64,000 nt of DNA from Streptomyces pilosus (GTDB lineage: Bacteria > Actinomycetota > Actinomycetes > Streptomycetales > Streptomycetaceae). Positions 8,610 through 16,946 of this stretch are shown in pieces (position 1 is the stretch's first letter; the number at the start of each line of letters is the position of its first letter). The notes under the pieces were generated by a model. The model had not been told where the DNA came from and searched no databases. It saw only the letters and a program-made list of their open reading frames with translations. The stretch lies in NCBI RefSeq assembly GCF_014649835.1, contig NZ_BMTU01000020.1:45812-109811 (forward strand), written 5' to 3'. The translations under genes were made by a program, and so were the position numbers.

Positions 8610-9485
8610 TCACAACAGGCCGACGGCCGTGTCGACCGCCTTCTCCACACTGCCGTCCGCCGGGTAGAGCAGGGAGCGGCCGACGACCATCCCCTGCACG
8701 GTGGGCAGGCGCAGCGCCTTGCCCCACCGCTCGTACGCGGCCTCCTGGTCGCCGACCTCCCCGCCGAGCAGCACCACCGGCAGCGTCGAGGTCCGCAGCA
8801 CCTCCGCCATGTCGTCGACGTCGTCGGTGACCGGCAGCTTCAGCCAGGTGTAGGCGGAGGTGCCGCCCAGGCCGGAGGCGATGGCGATGGAGCGGGTGAC
8901 GGCCTCGGCGGACAGGTCGTTGCGCACCCGGCCGTCCACCCGGCGGGAGATGAACGGCTCCACGAACACCGGCAGCCGGCGTTCGGCCATGGCGTCGACG
9001 GCGCGCGCGGAGGACTCCAGGGTGGTCAGCGAGCCGGGGTCGTCGTAGTCGATCCGGACCAGCAGCTTGCCGGCGTCGAATCCGAGCCGGGCGATGTCCT
9101 CGGCGCGGTGGCCGGTGAAGCGGTCGTCCATCTCGAAGGACGCGCCCGCCAGGCCGCCGCGGTTCATCGACCCCATGACGACCTTGTTCTCCAGCGCCCC
9201 GAGCAGCAGCAGGTCCTCCAGGATGTCGGCGGTGGCCAGCACCCCGTCCACACCCGGCCGGGACAGCGCGACGCAGAGACGCTCCAGCAGGTCGGCCCGG
9301 TCCGCCATGGCCAGGCGCCGGTCGCCTATGCCGAGCGCGCCCCGGGCCGGGTGGTCGGCGGCCACGATCATCAGCCGGCCGCTGTCGCCGATCAGCGGGC
9401 GGCGGGCCCGGCGGGCGGCCGCCTCGGCGACGGCCTCCGGGTTGCGGGCGCGGACCGCGGTGAGGTCGGGGATGCTGAGATTCAA
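8610..9485 (-). CDS. Cgl0159-family (beta/alpha)8 protein, deoxyribose-phosphate-aldolase-like; candidate replacement for IolJ
   Basis: 291 residues beginning at a TTG (complement of 9483-9485) 14 bases after the iolC stop, with GGAG ahead of it; no ATG or GTG fits. The sequence has RLMIVAADHPARGALGIG, NKVVMGSMNRGGLAG, KLLVRIDYDDPGS and PVFVEPFIS, a TIM-barrel pattern with Asp, Lys and Arg positions like class-I aldolases. The family is named after a Corynebacterium gene in an inositol cluster. No IolJ-type aldolase is seen in this operon, so this gene is a good candidate to split 5-dehydro-2-deoxygluconate 6-phosphate. That function is inferred from context only. Confidence 0.8.
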   Translation of the reverse strand: MNLSIPDLTAVRARNPEAVAEAAARRARRPLIGDSGRLMIVAADHPARGALGIGDRRLAMADRADLLERLCVALSRPGVDGVLATADILEDLLLLGALENKVVMGSMNRGGLAGASFEMDDRFTGHRAEDIARLGFDAGKLLVRIDYDDPGSLTTLESSARAVDAMAERRLPVFVEPFISRRVDGRVRNDLSAEAVTRSIAIASGLGGTSAYTWLKLPVTDDVDDMAEVLRTSTLPVVLLGGEVGDQEAAYERWGKALRLPTVQGMVVGRSLLYPADGSVEKAVDTAVGLL

Positions 9486-9499
9486 GGAAAGGGCTCCGT

Positions 9500-10492
9500 T
9501 CAGGACTGGCTCGGCAGGCCCGCCGCGTCCTGCGACGCGGCCCGCGCGAGAAGGTCCGCCACTTCCAACGGTGTCGGCATGGCGGACGAGCAGGCGAGGC
9601 GCGAGGCGACGAGGGCGCCGGCGGCGTTGGCGTGGCGCAAGGTCCGCTCCAGGTCCCAGCCGGCGAGCAGACCGTGGCAGAGCGAGCCGCCGAAGGCGTC
9701 GCCCGCGCCGAGACCGTTGACCACCTCGACCGGCACCGGGGGCACCTCGGCCCGGGTGCCGTCGCGGTGCACGGCGAGCACACCCTTCGGGCCCTGCTTG
9801 ACCACGGCCAGCTCCACCCCGGCCGCGAGCAGCGCCCGCGCGCAGGCCTCGGGCTCGCGCACGCCCGTGGCGACCTCGCACTCGTCGAGGTTGCCGACCG
9901 CGACCGTCGCGTGCCGCAGCGCCTCGCGGTAGTACGGGCGGGCCTGGTCCGGGTCCCGCCAGAACATGGGGCGCCAGTCCAGGTCGAAGACGGTGGTGCC
10001 GGACTTGTCGCGGGCCGCGAGGGCGTCCAGGGTGGCCGAGCGGCTCGGCTCCTCGCTGAGCCCCGTGCCGGTGACCCAGAAGATCCCCGCGGCGCGCACC
10101 GCGGGCAGGTCCAGCTCGTGGGTGTGGATCTCCAGGTCGGGGGCCTTGGGGCGGCGGTAGAAGTAGAGCGGGAAGTCGTCCGGCGGGAAGATCTCGCAGA
10201 ACGTGACGGGGGTGGGGTGGGCCGGCACCGGGGTGACCCAGCGGTCGTCCACGCCGAAGTCGTTCAGCGCCTCGTGCAGGTAGGTGCCGAAGGGGTCCGC
10301 CCCGGTGCGGGTGATCAGGGCCGTCGAGCGGCCCAGCCGGGCGGCCGCGACCGCGACGTTCGCGGCCGATCCGCCCAGGAACTTCCCGAATGTCTCCACC
10401 TGCGACAGCGGCACACCGGTCTGCAGGGGATAAAGATCGACCCCGATGCGACCCATGGTGATGAGGTCGAAATACTGTGGTGAGTCGGCCAT
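9500..10492 (-). CDS. iolC: 5-dehydro-2-deoxygluconokinase (IolC)
   Basis: 330 residues, PfkB (ribokinase) fold. It phosphorylates 2-deoxy-5-keto-gluconate with ATP. Motifs: N-terminal FDLITMGRIGVDLYPLQ and GGSAANVAVAAARLG (family signature 1), then VVNGLGAGDAFGGSLCHGL near residues 262-282 (signature 2 with the catalytic Asp). The segment PPDDFPLYFYRRPKAPD is characteristic of IolC. It is the first gene of the leftward operon, with a TTGACA/TACACC promoter 90 bases upstream. Confidence 0.95.
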   Translation of the reverse strand: MADSPQYFDLITMGRIGVDLYPLQTGVPLSQVETFGKFLGGSAANVAVAAARLGRSTALITRTGADPFGTYLHEALNDFGVDDRWVTPVPAHPTPVTFCEIFPPDDFPLYFYRRPKAPDLEIHTHELDLPAVRAAGIFWVTGTGLSEEPSRSATLDALAARDKSGTTVFDLDWRPMFWRDPDQARPYYREALRHATVAVGNLDECEVATGVREPEACARALLAAGVELAVVKQGPKGVLAVHRDGTRAEVPPVPVEVVNGLGAGDAFGGSLCHGLLAGWDLERTLRHANAAGALVASRLACSSAMPTPLEVADLLARAASQDAAGLPSQS

Positions 10493-10581
10493 GAAGCGAT
10501 GCTCCTGAAGCTGCTGGGGATGCGGGTCCCGAGGCGCCCTGCCACGGTGGGACGTGGATTCCCGGGACCCGCCGCCTCTCA

Positions 10582-10611
10582 GGTGTAGGTCTCCGGGGGC
10601 GGCGATGTCAA
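10582..10611 (-). promoter_or_regulatory. Promoter of the leftward iolC operon
   Basis: Reading the minus strand, TTGACA (10611-10606) is followed after 18 bases by TACACC (10587-10582). This places transcription about 80-90 bases before the iolC ATG. The GTTTGT-type operator abuts the -35 box on its upstream side. Confidence 0.7.
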
Positions 10612-10613
10612 TA

Positions 10614-10628
10614 GTTTGTACTTACATT
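10614..10628 (+). promoter_or_regulatory. Shared operator motif, site 1 (iolC / ABC importer)
   Basis: GTTTGTACTTACATT. The core TTGT-N4-ACAt is an imperfect inverted repeat. The same GTTTGT(A/C)CT..CA pattern recurs at 18966-18980 and 22062-22075, each at a promoter in this sugar region. Here it lies between the two divergent promoters. Confidence 0.65.
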
Positions 10629-10663
10629 CGGACGAGCGCGTGAAATGATGTCTTAACAAAGTA

Positions 10664-10692
10664 TTGACAGCAGCCGTATCTGGGGATTGGAT
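10664..10692 (+). promoter_or_regulatory. Promoter of the rightward ABC importer operon
   Basis: TTGACA at 10664-10669 and TTGGAT at 10687-10692 with a 17-base spacer. The transcript would have a leader of about 110 bases before the ATG at 10809. Confidence 0.7.
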
Positions 10693-10808
10693 CGCGTCCC
10701 AGCACGACAGCCGTGTGCCACGGCACACACCCGGACTCCCGGAGTCCCGGGCCCCCGGGCCCCGGACTCCCGCCCTTTCCCCGCGTAGCACAGTGAGGTG
10801 CAGGACAG

Positions 10809-11828
10809 ATGGACCGCTCTTCTCACACCCGCTCCCGCAGAATCGCGCCGCTCGTCGCGGTCGCGGCGGCAGCCGCCCTGACCCTCGCCGGCTGTTCCAG
10901 CGGTTCCGGCGGCAAGAAGTCCGAGGAGGGCGGCGCCGACGCCTCGGCGGGCAAGGCCTCCACGCCCCGCATGAAGGTCGCCCTCGTCACCCACCAGGCA
11001 CCCGGCGACACCTTCTGGGACATCGTCCGCAAGGGGGCCGAGGCCGCGGCCGCCAAGGACAACGTCGACCTCGTCTACTCCGCGGACCCGAACGCGGGCA
11101 GCCAGGCCAACCTGGTGCAGAACGCGATCGACCAGAAGGTCGACGGCATCGCCGTCACCCTGGCCAAGCCGGACGCCCTCAAGGACGTCATCAACAAGGC
11201 CTCGGCGGCCGGCATACCCGTCGTCGGCCTCAACTCCGGCCTGTCCGACTGGAAGGACCTCGGCCTGCTGGAGTTCTTCGGCCAGGACGAGTCCGTCGCG
11301 GGTGAGGCGTTCGGCAAGAAGCTCAACGAGGTCGGAGCCAAGAGCGCCCTCTGCGTCGTCCACGAGCAGGGCAACGTCGGCCTGACCCAGCGCTGCGACG
11401 GCGTGAAGAAGACCTTCGAGGGCGAGACCCAGGTCGTCAACGTCAACGGCACCGACATGCCGTCCGTGAAGTCGACCGTCACCGCCAAGCTCAAGCAGGA
11501 CTCCTCCATCGACTACGTCGTCACCCTCGGCGCGCCCTTCGCGCCGACCGCGGTGCAGTCGGTGGGCGACGCCGGCAGCAAGGCGAAGGTCGCCACCTTC
11601 GACCTCAACAAGGACCTGACCAAGGCGATCCAGGCCGGTGACATCGAGTTCGCCGTGGACCAGCAGCCCTACCTCCAGGGCTACCTCGCCGTCGACGGCC
11701 TGTGGCTCTACAAGAACAACGGCAACTACAGCGGTGGCGGTGAGCAGCCGGTCCTCACCGGTCCGGCGTTCGTCGACAAGTCCAACGTCGACGCGGTCTC
11801 CGAGTACGCCGCGAAGGGCACTCGGTGA
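10809..11828 (+). CDS. Sugar (probably inositol) ABC transporter, substrate-binding lipoprotein
   Basis: 339 residues. A type-II signal peptide (RRIAPLVAVAAAAALTLAGC) gives a lipobox with Cys at about residue 29, so the protein is membrane-tethered outside the cell. The rest is a ribose-binding-type periplasmic fold (Peripla_BP_4): KVALVTHQAPGDTFWDIV, ADPNAGSQANLVQNAIDQKV, GIPVVGLNSG, VVTLGAPFAPTAVQSVGDAG, and the hinge and C-terminal FAVDQQPYLQGYLAVDGLWLY. It heads an operon with a permease, an ATPase, an iolE-like isomerase and a dehydrogenase. Placed back to back with iolC, it most likely binds myo-inositol or a related cyclitol. Confidence 0.93.
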   Translation: MDRSSHTRSRRIAPLVAVAAAAALTLAGCSSGSGGKKSEEGGADASAGKASTPRMKVALVTHQAPGDTFWDIVRKGAEAAAAKDNVDLVYSADPNAGSQANLVQNAIDQKVDGIAVTLAKPDALKDVINKASAAGIPVVGLNSGLSDWKDLGLLEFFGQDESVAGEAFGKKLNEVGAKSALCVVHEQGNVGLTQRCDGVKKTFEGETQVVNVNGTDMPSVKSTVTAKLKQDSSIDYVVTLGAPFAPTAVQSVGDAGSKAKVATFDLNKDLTKAIQAGDIEFAVDQQPYLQGYLAVDGLWLYKNNGNYSGGGEQPVLTGPAFVDKSNVDAVSEYAAKGTR

Positions 11829-12907
11829 TGAGCATGGCGCGACAGGCTGAGCCGGCGGCGGTCACGCCGCCGCCGGCTCCCGGCCCGAAGGAGAGCGACG
11901 GGCGCACGGTGCGGCGCCCGCTGGCGCTGCGGCTGCTCGCCCGGCCCGAGGTCGGCGTGTTCCTCGGCGCCGTCGCCGTCCTCGTGTTCTTCCTCGTCAC
12001 CGCCCCGCCCGTGCGGGACGGCAGCTCGATGGCGAACATCCTGTACCAGTCGTCGACCATCGGGATCATGGCGCTGCCGGTGGCGCTGCTGATGATCGGC
12101 GGCGAGTTCGACCTCTCGGCCGGTGTCGCCGTCATCACCTCGGCGCTCACCGCGAGCATGCTCAGCTACCAGCTCACCCTCAACGTCTGGGTGGGCGTCG
12201 TGGTCGCCCTGGTGGTCTCCCTCGCCGTCGGCATGTTCAACGGATGGATGCTGGTCAAGACGGGGCTGCCCAGCTTCCTCGTGACCCTCGGCACCTTCCT
12301 GATCCTCCAGGGCGTCAACCTCGCCGTGACCAAACTGGTCACCGGCAACGTTGCCACCGACGACATCAGCGACATGGACGGCTTCGACCAGGCCAAGGCG
12401 CTCTTCGCCTCCAGCTTCGAGGTCGGCGGCGTCCAGGTGAAGATCACCGTGGTGTGGTGGCTGGTCTTCGCCGCCCTGGCCACCTGGGTCCTGCTGCGCA
12501 CCAAGTACGGCAACTGGATCTTCGCGGTCGGCGGCAACAAGGAGAGCGCCCGCGCGGTCGGCGTCCCCGTCACCTTCACCAAGATCTCGCTGTTCATGCT
12601 GGTCGGCTTCGGCGCCTGGTTCGTCGGCATGCACAACCTGTTCTCCTTCAACACCGTGCAGTCCGGCGAGGGCGTGGGCCAGGAGCTCATCTACATCGCC
12701 GCGGCGGTCATCGGCGGCTGCCTGCTGACCGGCGGCTACGGCTCCGCGATCGGCCCGGTCTTCGGCGCCTTCATGTTCGGCATGGTGCAGCAGGGCATCG
12801 TCTACGCCGGCTGGAACCCCGACTGGTTCAAGGCCTTCCTCGGCGTGATGCTCCTCGGCGCCGTCCTCATCAATCTGTGGGTCCAGCGCACGGCGACCCG
12901 GAGGTGA
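11828..12907 (+). CDS. Sugar ABC transporter permease (RbsC type)
   Basis: About 359 residues and eight to ten hydrophobic segments, with the family's VALLMIGGEFDLSAGV and LFSFNTVQSGEGVGQELIYI sequences and a conserved AAAVIGGCLLTGGYGS segment. It forms the membrane channel of the importer. The ATG at 11828 overlaps the stop of the binding protein by one base; an in-frame GTG sits immediately before it (11825) and an ATG follows at 11834. The N-terminal ~45 residues are a polar proline-rich tail, longer than in enteric RbsC. Confidence 0.92.
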   Translation: MSMARQAEPAAVTPPPAPGPKESDGRTVRRPLALRLLARPEVGVFLGAVAVLVFFLVTAPPVRDGSSMANILYQSSTIGIMALPVALLMIGGEFDLSAGVAVITSALTASMLSYQLTLNVWVGVVVALVVSLAVGMFNGWMLVKTGLPSFLVTLGTFLILQGVNLAVTKLVTGNVATDDISDMDGFDQAKALFASSFEVGGVQVKITVVWWLVFAALATWVLLRTKYGNWIFAVGGNKESARAVGVPVTFTKISLFMLVGFGAWFVGMHNLFSFNTVQSGEGVGQELIYIAAAVIGGCLLTGGYGSAIGPVFGAFMFGMVQQGIVYAGWNPDWFKAFLGVMLLGAVLINLWVQRTATRR

Positions 12908-12912
12908 CCGCA

Positions 12913-13824
12913 ATGACCGACAAGAAGACCTCCGTCCACGGCGCCGTCCTCGAGGACACCCCCTCCGACGGGGACCGCCCCCTGGTCGAACTCCGCGACG
13001 CCGGCAAGTCTTACGGCAACATCCGCGCCCTGCACGGCGTCGACCTCACCGTCCGCGCCGGCAAGGTGAGCTGCGTCCTGGGCGACAACGGTGCCGGCAA
13101 GTCCACCCTCATCAAGATCGTCTCCGGGCTGCACCAGCACACCGAGGGCGAGTTCCTCGTCGACGGCGGCCCCGTACGGTTCTCCAGCCCGCGCGAGGCA
13201 CTCGACAAGGGCATCGCCACCGTCTACCAGGACCTCGCGGTCGTCCCGCTGATGCCCGTGTGGCGGAACTTCTTCCTCGGCTCCGAACTGACGAAGGGCC
13301 CCTGGCCCTTCCGGCGCCTCGACATCGACCGGATGAAGAAGACGGCCGACGAGGAACTGCGCAACATGGGCATCGTCCTGGACGACATGGAACAGCCCAT
13401 CGGCACGCTCTCCGGCGGCCAGCGCCAGTGCGTCGCCATCGCCCGCGCCGTCCACTTCGGCGCCCGCGTCCTCATCCTCGACGAGCCGACCGCCGCCCTC
13501 GGCGTCAAGCAGTCCGGCGTGGTCCTCAAGTACATCGCCATGGCCCGCGACCGAGGTCTCGGCGTCATCTTCATCACCCACAACCCGCACCACGCCTACA
13601 TGGTCGGCGACCACTTCAGCGTGCTGCGCCTGGGCACCCTGGAACTCAGCGCCGACCGCAGCGAGGTCGGCCTCGACGAGCTGACCAACCACATGGCCGG
13701 CGGCGCCGAACTGGCCGCCCTCAAGCACGAGCTGGCGCAGGTCCGCGGCGTCGACACCGAGGAGCTCCCCGAGGAGGGCGACATCCGCGCCCCCGCCGCG
13801 GCACCCGAGGAAGGAAAGTCCTGA
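12913..13824 (+). CDS. Sugar ABC transporter ATP-binding protein (single-domain RbsA type)
   Basis: 303 residues with one nucleotide-binding domain: Walker A GDNGAGKST (~residue 57-65), Q-loop VYQDLAVVPLMPVWRN, signature SGGQRQCVAIARA, Walker B RVLILDEPTAALG and H-loop FITHNPHHAY. Enteric RbsA and MglA have two fused domains of about 500 residues. This one has a single domain plus a 50-residue C-terminal extension rich in Glu and Ala, so it probably dimerises. It begins 5 bases after the permease stop. Confidence 0.94.
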   Translation: MTDKKTSVHGAVLEDTPSDGDRPLVELRDAGKSYGNIRALHGVDLTVRAGKVSCVLGDNGAGKSTLIKIVSGLHQHTEGEFLVDGGPVRFSSPREALDKGIATVYQDLAVVPLMPVWRNFFLGSELTKGPWPFRRLDIDRMKKTADEELRNMGIVLDDMEQPIGTLSGGQRQCVAIARAVHFGARVLILDEPTAALGVKQSGVVLKYIAMARDRGLGVIFITHNPHHAYMVGDHFSVLRLGTLELSADRSEVGLDELTNHMAGGAELAALKHELAQVRGVDTEELPEEGDIRAPAAAPEEGKS

Positions 13825-13825
13825 C

Positions 13826-14728
13826 ATGGCAGTCGCGCTCGACCGCATCCGGGTCGGTTCCGCCCCCGACTCCTGGGGCGTCTGGTTCCCCGACGACCCG
13901 CAGCAGGTGCCCTGGCAGCGCTTCCTCGACGAGGTCGCCGAGGCCGGCTACTCCTGGATCGAACTCGGCCCCTACGGCTACCTCCCCACCGACCCGGCCC
14001 GCCTCGCCGACGAGGTGGACCGGAGGGGCCTGAGGGTCTCCGCCGGCACCATCTTCTGCGGACTGCACCGCGGCCCCTCCGAGTGGGAGTCCACCTGGGA
14101 GCAGGTCAGCCGCGTCGCCGCGCTCACCCGGGACATGGGCGCGGGGCACCTCGTCGTCATCCCGTCCTTCTGGCGCGACGACAAGACCGCCGAGATCCTC
14201 GAACCCGCGGAGCTCACCACCGAGCAGTGGGGCCACCTCACCCGGGGCATGGAACGCCTCGGCCGCGAGGTGAAGGAGACGTACGGACTCGACATCGTCG
14301 TCCACCCGCACGCCGACACCCACATCGACACCGAGGAGCACGTCGAGCGCTTCCTCGACTCCACCGACTCCGGCCTCGTCAACCTCTGCCTGGACACCGG
14401 TCACTACGCCTACTGCGGCGGCGACAGCGTCAAGCTGATCGAGACCTACGGCGAGCGCATCGGCTACCTGCACCTCAAGCAGGTCGACCCGGAGATCCTC
14501 GCCGACGTGGTCGCGAACCAGATCCCGTTCGGGCCCGCCGTCCAGCGCGGAGTGATGTGCGAACCGCCCGCCGGCGTCCCCGAGCTGGGCCCGGTCCTCA
14601 CCGCCGCCCAGAAGCTCGGCGTCGACCTGTTCGCGATCGTCGAGCAGGACATGTACCCCTGCGAGCCCGGCAAACCGCTCCCGATCGCGGTGCGCACCCG
14701 CAAGTTCCTCCGCTCCTGCGGCGCCTGA
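13826..14728 (+). CDS. Sugar-phosphate isomerase/epimerase, IolE-like (inosose dehydratase family)
   Basis: 300 residues, xylose-isomerase-like TIM barrel (AP_endonuc_2). The N-terminal VGSAPDSWGVWFPDDPQQVP closely follows the IolE pattern (APDSWGVW). Metal ligands are visible in IVVHPHADTHIDTEEHV, NLCLDTGHYAYCGGD, YLHLKQVDP and LFAIVEQDMYPC. IolE removes water from scyllo-inosose to give the dione substrate of IolD. As no other IolE is present in the window, this gene is the likely supplier of that step, though sugar epimerases of the same family look similar. It starts one base after the ATPase stop. Confidence 0.85.
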   Translation: MAVALDRIRVGSAPDSWGVWFPDDPQQVPWQRFLDEVAEAGYSWIELGPYGYLPTDPARLADEVDRRGLRVSAGTIFCGLHRGPSEWESTWEQVSRVAALTRDMGAGHLVVIPSFWRDDKTAEILEPAELTTEQWGHLTRGMERLGREVKETYGLDIVVHPHADTHIDTEEHVERFLDSTDSGLVNLCLDTGHYAYCGGDSVKLIETYGERIGYLHLKQVDPEILADVVANQIPFGPAVQRGVMCEPPAGVPELGPVLTAAQKLGVDLFAIVEQDMYPCEPGKPLPIAVRTRKFLRSCGA

Positions 14729-14754
14729 CGACCCGGACGGGGAGGCGAGAAGAG

Positions 14755-15774
14755 ATGGACCGGCGCACACCGCTGGGCGTCGCCGTCATCGGCACCGGCC
14801 GGATGGGCACCGACCACGTACGCCGGATCGACCGGGTCGTCAGCGGCGCGCGGGTCACCGCCGTCGTGGACCTCGACGCCGAACGGGCCGAAGCCGCCGC
14901 CGCGGGCATCGACGGCTGCACCGCCCACACCGACGCGGCCGCCGCGATGGCGGCGGCCGACGTCGACGCCGTGCTGATCGCCTCCTCCGGACCGGCCCAC
15001 GAAGCCGCCCTGCTCACCGCGTTCGAGCACGATCTGCCCGTCCTGTGCGAGAAGCCGCTCACCCCCGACGCGGCCTCCGCCCTGCGCGTCATGGAAGCCG
15101 AACTGGCCCTCGGCCACCGCCGGGTGCAGGTCGGCTTCATGCGCCGCTACGACAGCGAGTACGTGAAACTGAAGGCGCTGCTGGCCGACGGCCGGCTCGG
15201 CCGCCCGCTGATGCTGCACAACCGCCACCGCAACGTGGCCGGTCCGCCCTTCTTCACCAGCGCGATGCTCATCACCGACTCCGTGGCCCACGAGGTGGAC
15301 GCCACCCGCTGGCTCCTGGGCCACGAGATCAGTGCCGTCACGGTGCTGCGCCCCAGGCCGTCGGCGGCCGCCCCCGAGGGAGTGAGCGATCCCCAGTTCG
15401 TCGTCCTGGAGACCGACGGCGGAGCTCTGTCCGACGTCGAGATCTTCGTCAACTGCGGCTTCGGCTACCAGGTCCAGGCCGAGGTGGTCTGCGAACGGGG
15501 CACCGCCCGCATCGGCGACGGCCACTCCCTGGTCACCCACACGGCCGGCCGTTGGGGCGGCACCATCACGCAGGACTGGACCGACCGCTTCGCCCAGGCC
15601 TACGACGACGAGATCCAGACCTGGGTCGACGCCACCCGGCGCGGCGAGGTCACCGGCCCGAGCACCTGGGACGGCTACGCCGCCGCCGCCGTCTGCGAGG
15701 CCGGCGTCCGCGCGCTGCGGGAGGGCGGCCGGGTGGAGGTCCACATGGTGGAGAAACCACCGCTCTACCGCTGA
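14755..15774 (+). CDS. Gfo/Idh/MocA-family dehydrogenase (inositol 2-dehydrogenase type)
   Basis: 339 residues. Rossmann start LGVAVIGTGRMGTDHVRRI, cofactor-site CEKPLTPDAASALRVME (Glu-Lys-Pro motif) and substrate-site VGFMRRYDSEYVKLKALL, ITDSVAHEVDATRWLLG with His and Asp positions as in IolG. It would oxidise an inositol or sugar hydroxyl with NAD(P). It is the last gene of the importer operon and is followed by a strong hairpin. A second dehydrogenase of the family is convergent with it, so the two could act on different stereoisomers. Confidence 0.88.
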   Translation: MDRRTPLGVAVIGTGRMGTDHVRRIDRVVSGARVTAVVDLDAERAEAAAAGIDGCTAHTDAAAAMAAADVDAVLIASSGPAHEAALLTAFEHDLPVLCEKPLTPDAASALRVMEAELALGHRRVQVGFMRRYDSEYVKLKALLADGRLGRPLMLHNRHRNVAGPPFFTSAMLITDSVAHEVDATRWLLGHEISAVTVLRPRPSAAAPEGVSDPQFVVLETDGGALSDVEIFVNCGFGYQVQAEVVCERGTARIGDGHSLVTHTAGRWGGTITQDWTDRFAQAYDDEIQTWVDATRRGEVTGPSTWDGYAAAAVCEAGVRALREGGRVEVHMVEKPPLYR

Positions 15775-15778
15775 CACC

Positions 15779-15817
15779 ACGACCGCGGCCGCCCTCCGAA
15801 GGGGCGGCCGCGGTCGT
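15779..15817. terminator. Bidirectional hairpin terminator between convergent dehydrogenase genes
   Basis: A perfect 16-base stem: ACGACCGCGGCCGCCC (15779-15794) pairs with its complement at 15802-15817 around a 7-base loop. It starts 4 bases after the upstream stop. Confidence 0.85.
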
Positions 15818-15850
15818 CCCGGCACGGTCCGCGGGCACGGACCGGCCCGT

Positions 15851-16855
15851 TCAAACCCGCCGCACCTCCGCGACGGTGACGGGACGGTGCTCGCGCAGGG
15901 AGAGGGTGCAGGCCTCGGCGATCCAGCCCGCCTCCAGGGCATCCTGGATGGTGCACGGCGAGGGGCAGGAGCCCGCCACGACCTCGGTGAAGGCCTCCAG
16001 TTCGGCACGGTAGGCGGCCGTGAACCGGTCCATGAAGAAGTCGTGCGGGGTGCCCGCGGGGAAGGTCGTGCCCGGCTCCACCGACCGCAGCGGCAGCTTG
16101 TCCTCCAGACCGACCGCGATCGAGTCCGCGAAGCCGTGGATCTCCATCCGGACGTCGTAACCCCGGGCGTTGTGACGGCTGTTGGAGACCACCGCGAGCG
16201 TGCCGTCGTCCAGGGTGAGGACCGCACCGGTGGTGTCGGCGTCCCCGGCCGCCTTGATGTACTCGGCGCCCCGGTTGCCGCCGGCGGCGTACACCTCGGT
16301 CACCTCACGGCCGGTCACCCAGCGGATGACGTCGAAGTCGTGCACCGAGCAGTCGCGGAAGATGCCCCCGGAGGCGGCGATGTACGCGGCCGGCGGCGGC
16401 GCCGGGTCCAGCGTGGTCGAGCGCACGGTGTGCAGCGGGCCCAGCTCCCCGCTCCGCACGGCGGCCCGCGCGGCGACGAAGCCCGCGTCGAAGCGGCGGT
16501 TGAAGCCGATCTGCACCGGCACGTCCCGCCCGCCGACGGCCTTCAGCACCTCCACGCCCTCGGCCATGGTGCGCGCCACGGGCTTCTCGCAGAAGACGGG
16601 CACCCCCGCCTCCGCACAGGCCACGATCAGCGCCGGGTGGGCGTCGGTCGCGGCGGCGACCACCACCCCGTCCACCCCGGCCGCGAGCAGCGCCTCGGGG
16701 GAGTCCGCGACCTCCGCGCCGAACCGCTCGGCGGCGGCCTTCGCCGCCTCCGCGAACGGGTCGCTGACGACCAGGGACTCGACGGCGTCCAGCCCGGACA
16801 GGGTCTCGGCGTGGAAGGCGCCGATACGGCCGAGGCCGAGGATTCCGATGCGCAT
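15851..16855 (-). CDS. Gfo/Idh/MocA-family oxidoreductase, probable inositol 2-dehydrogenase
   Basis: 334 residues. MRIGILGLGRIGAFHAETL gives the nucleotide-binding fold, FCEKPVARTMAEGVEVL the conserved Glu-Lys-Pro, and VQIGFNRRFDAGFVAAR with FRDCSVHDFDVIRWVTGREV the substrate side. The FNRRFD and DCSVHDFD sequences match the pattern of actinobacterial IolG closely. ATG start at 16855. The spacer to the next gene upstream (SDR at 16947) holds a small GTGCGGA direct repeat. It is convergent with the other family member. Confidence 0.88.
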   Translation of the reverse strand: MRIGILGLGRIGAFHAETLSGLDAVESLVVSDPFAEAAKAAAERFGAEVADSPEALLAAGVDGVVVAAATDAHPALIVACAEAGVPVFCEKPVARTMAEGVEVLKAVGGRDVPVQIGFNRRFDAGFVAARAAVRSGELGPLHTVRSTTLDPAPPPAAYIAASGGIFRDCSVHDFDVIRWVTGREVTEVYAAGGNRGAEYIKAAGDADTTGAVLTLDDGTLAVVSNSRHNARGYDVRMEIHGFADSIAVGLEDKLPLRSVEPGTTFPAGTPHDFFMDRFTAAYRAELEAFTEVVAGSCPSPCTIQDALEAGWIAEACTLSLREHRPVTVAEVRRV

Positions 16856-16946
16856 GGGACGGTGCTCCTTCGGTGCGGAAGTGCGGAAGTGCTGCGGAGG
16901 TACTGAGGTGCGGAGGGGCCGGGGCAGGGGGGAGGGGGCGCAGGGG

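Noticed and set aside
16872..16915. GTGCGGAAGTGCGGAAGTGC-type short direct repeats
   Set aside because: Only two or three degenerate 7-9 base units in a spacer; most likely slippage with no evident role.
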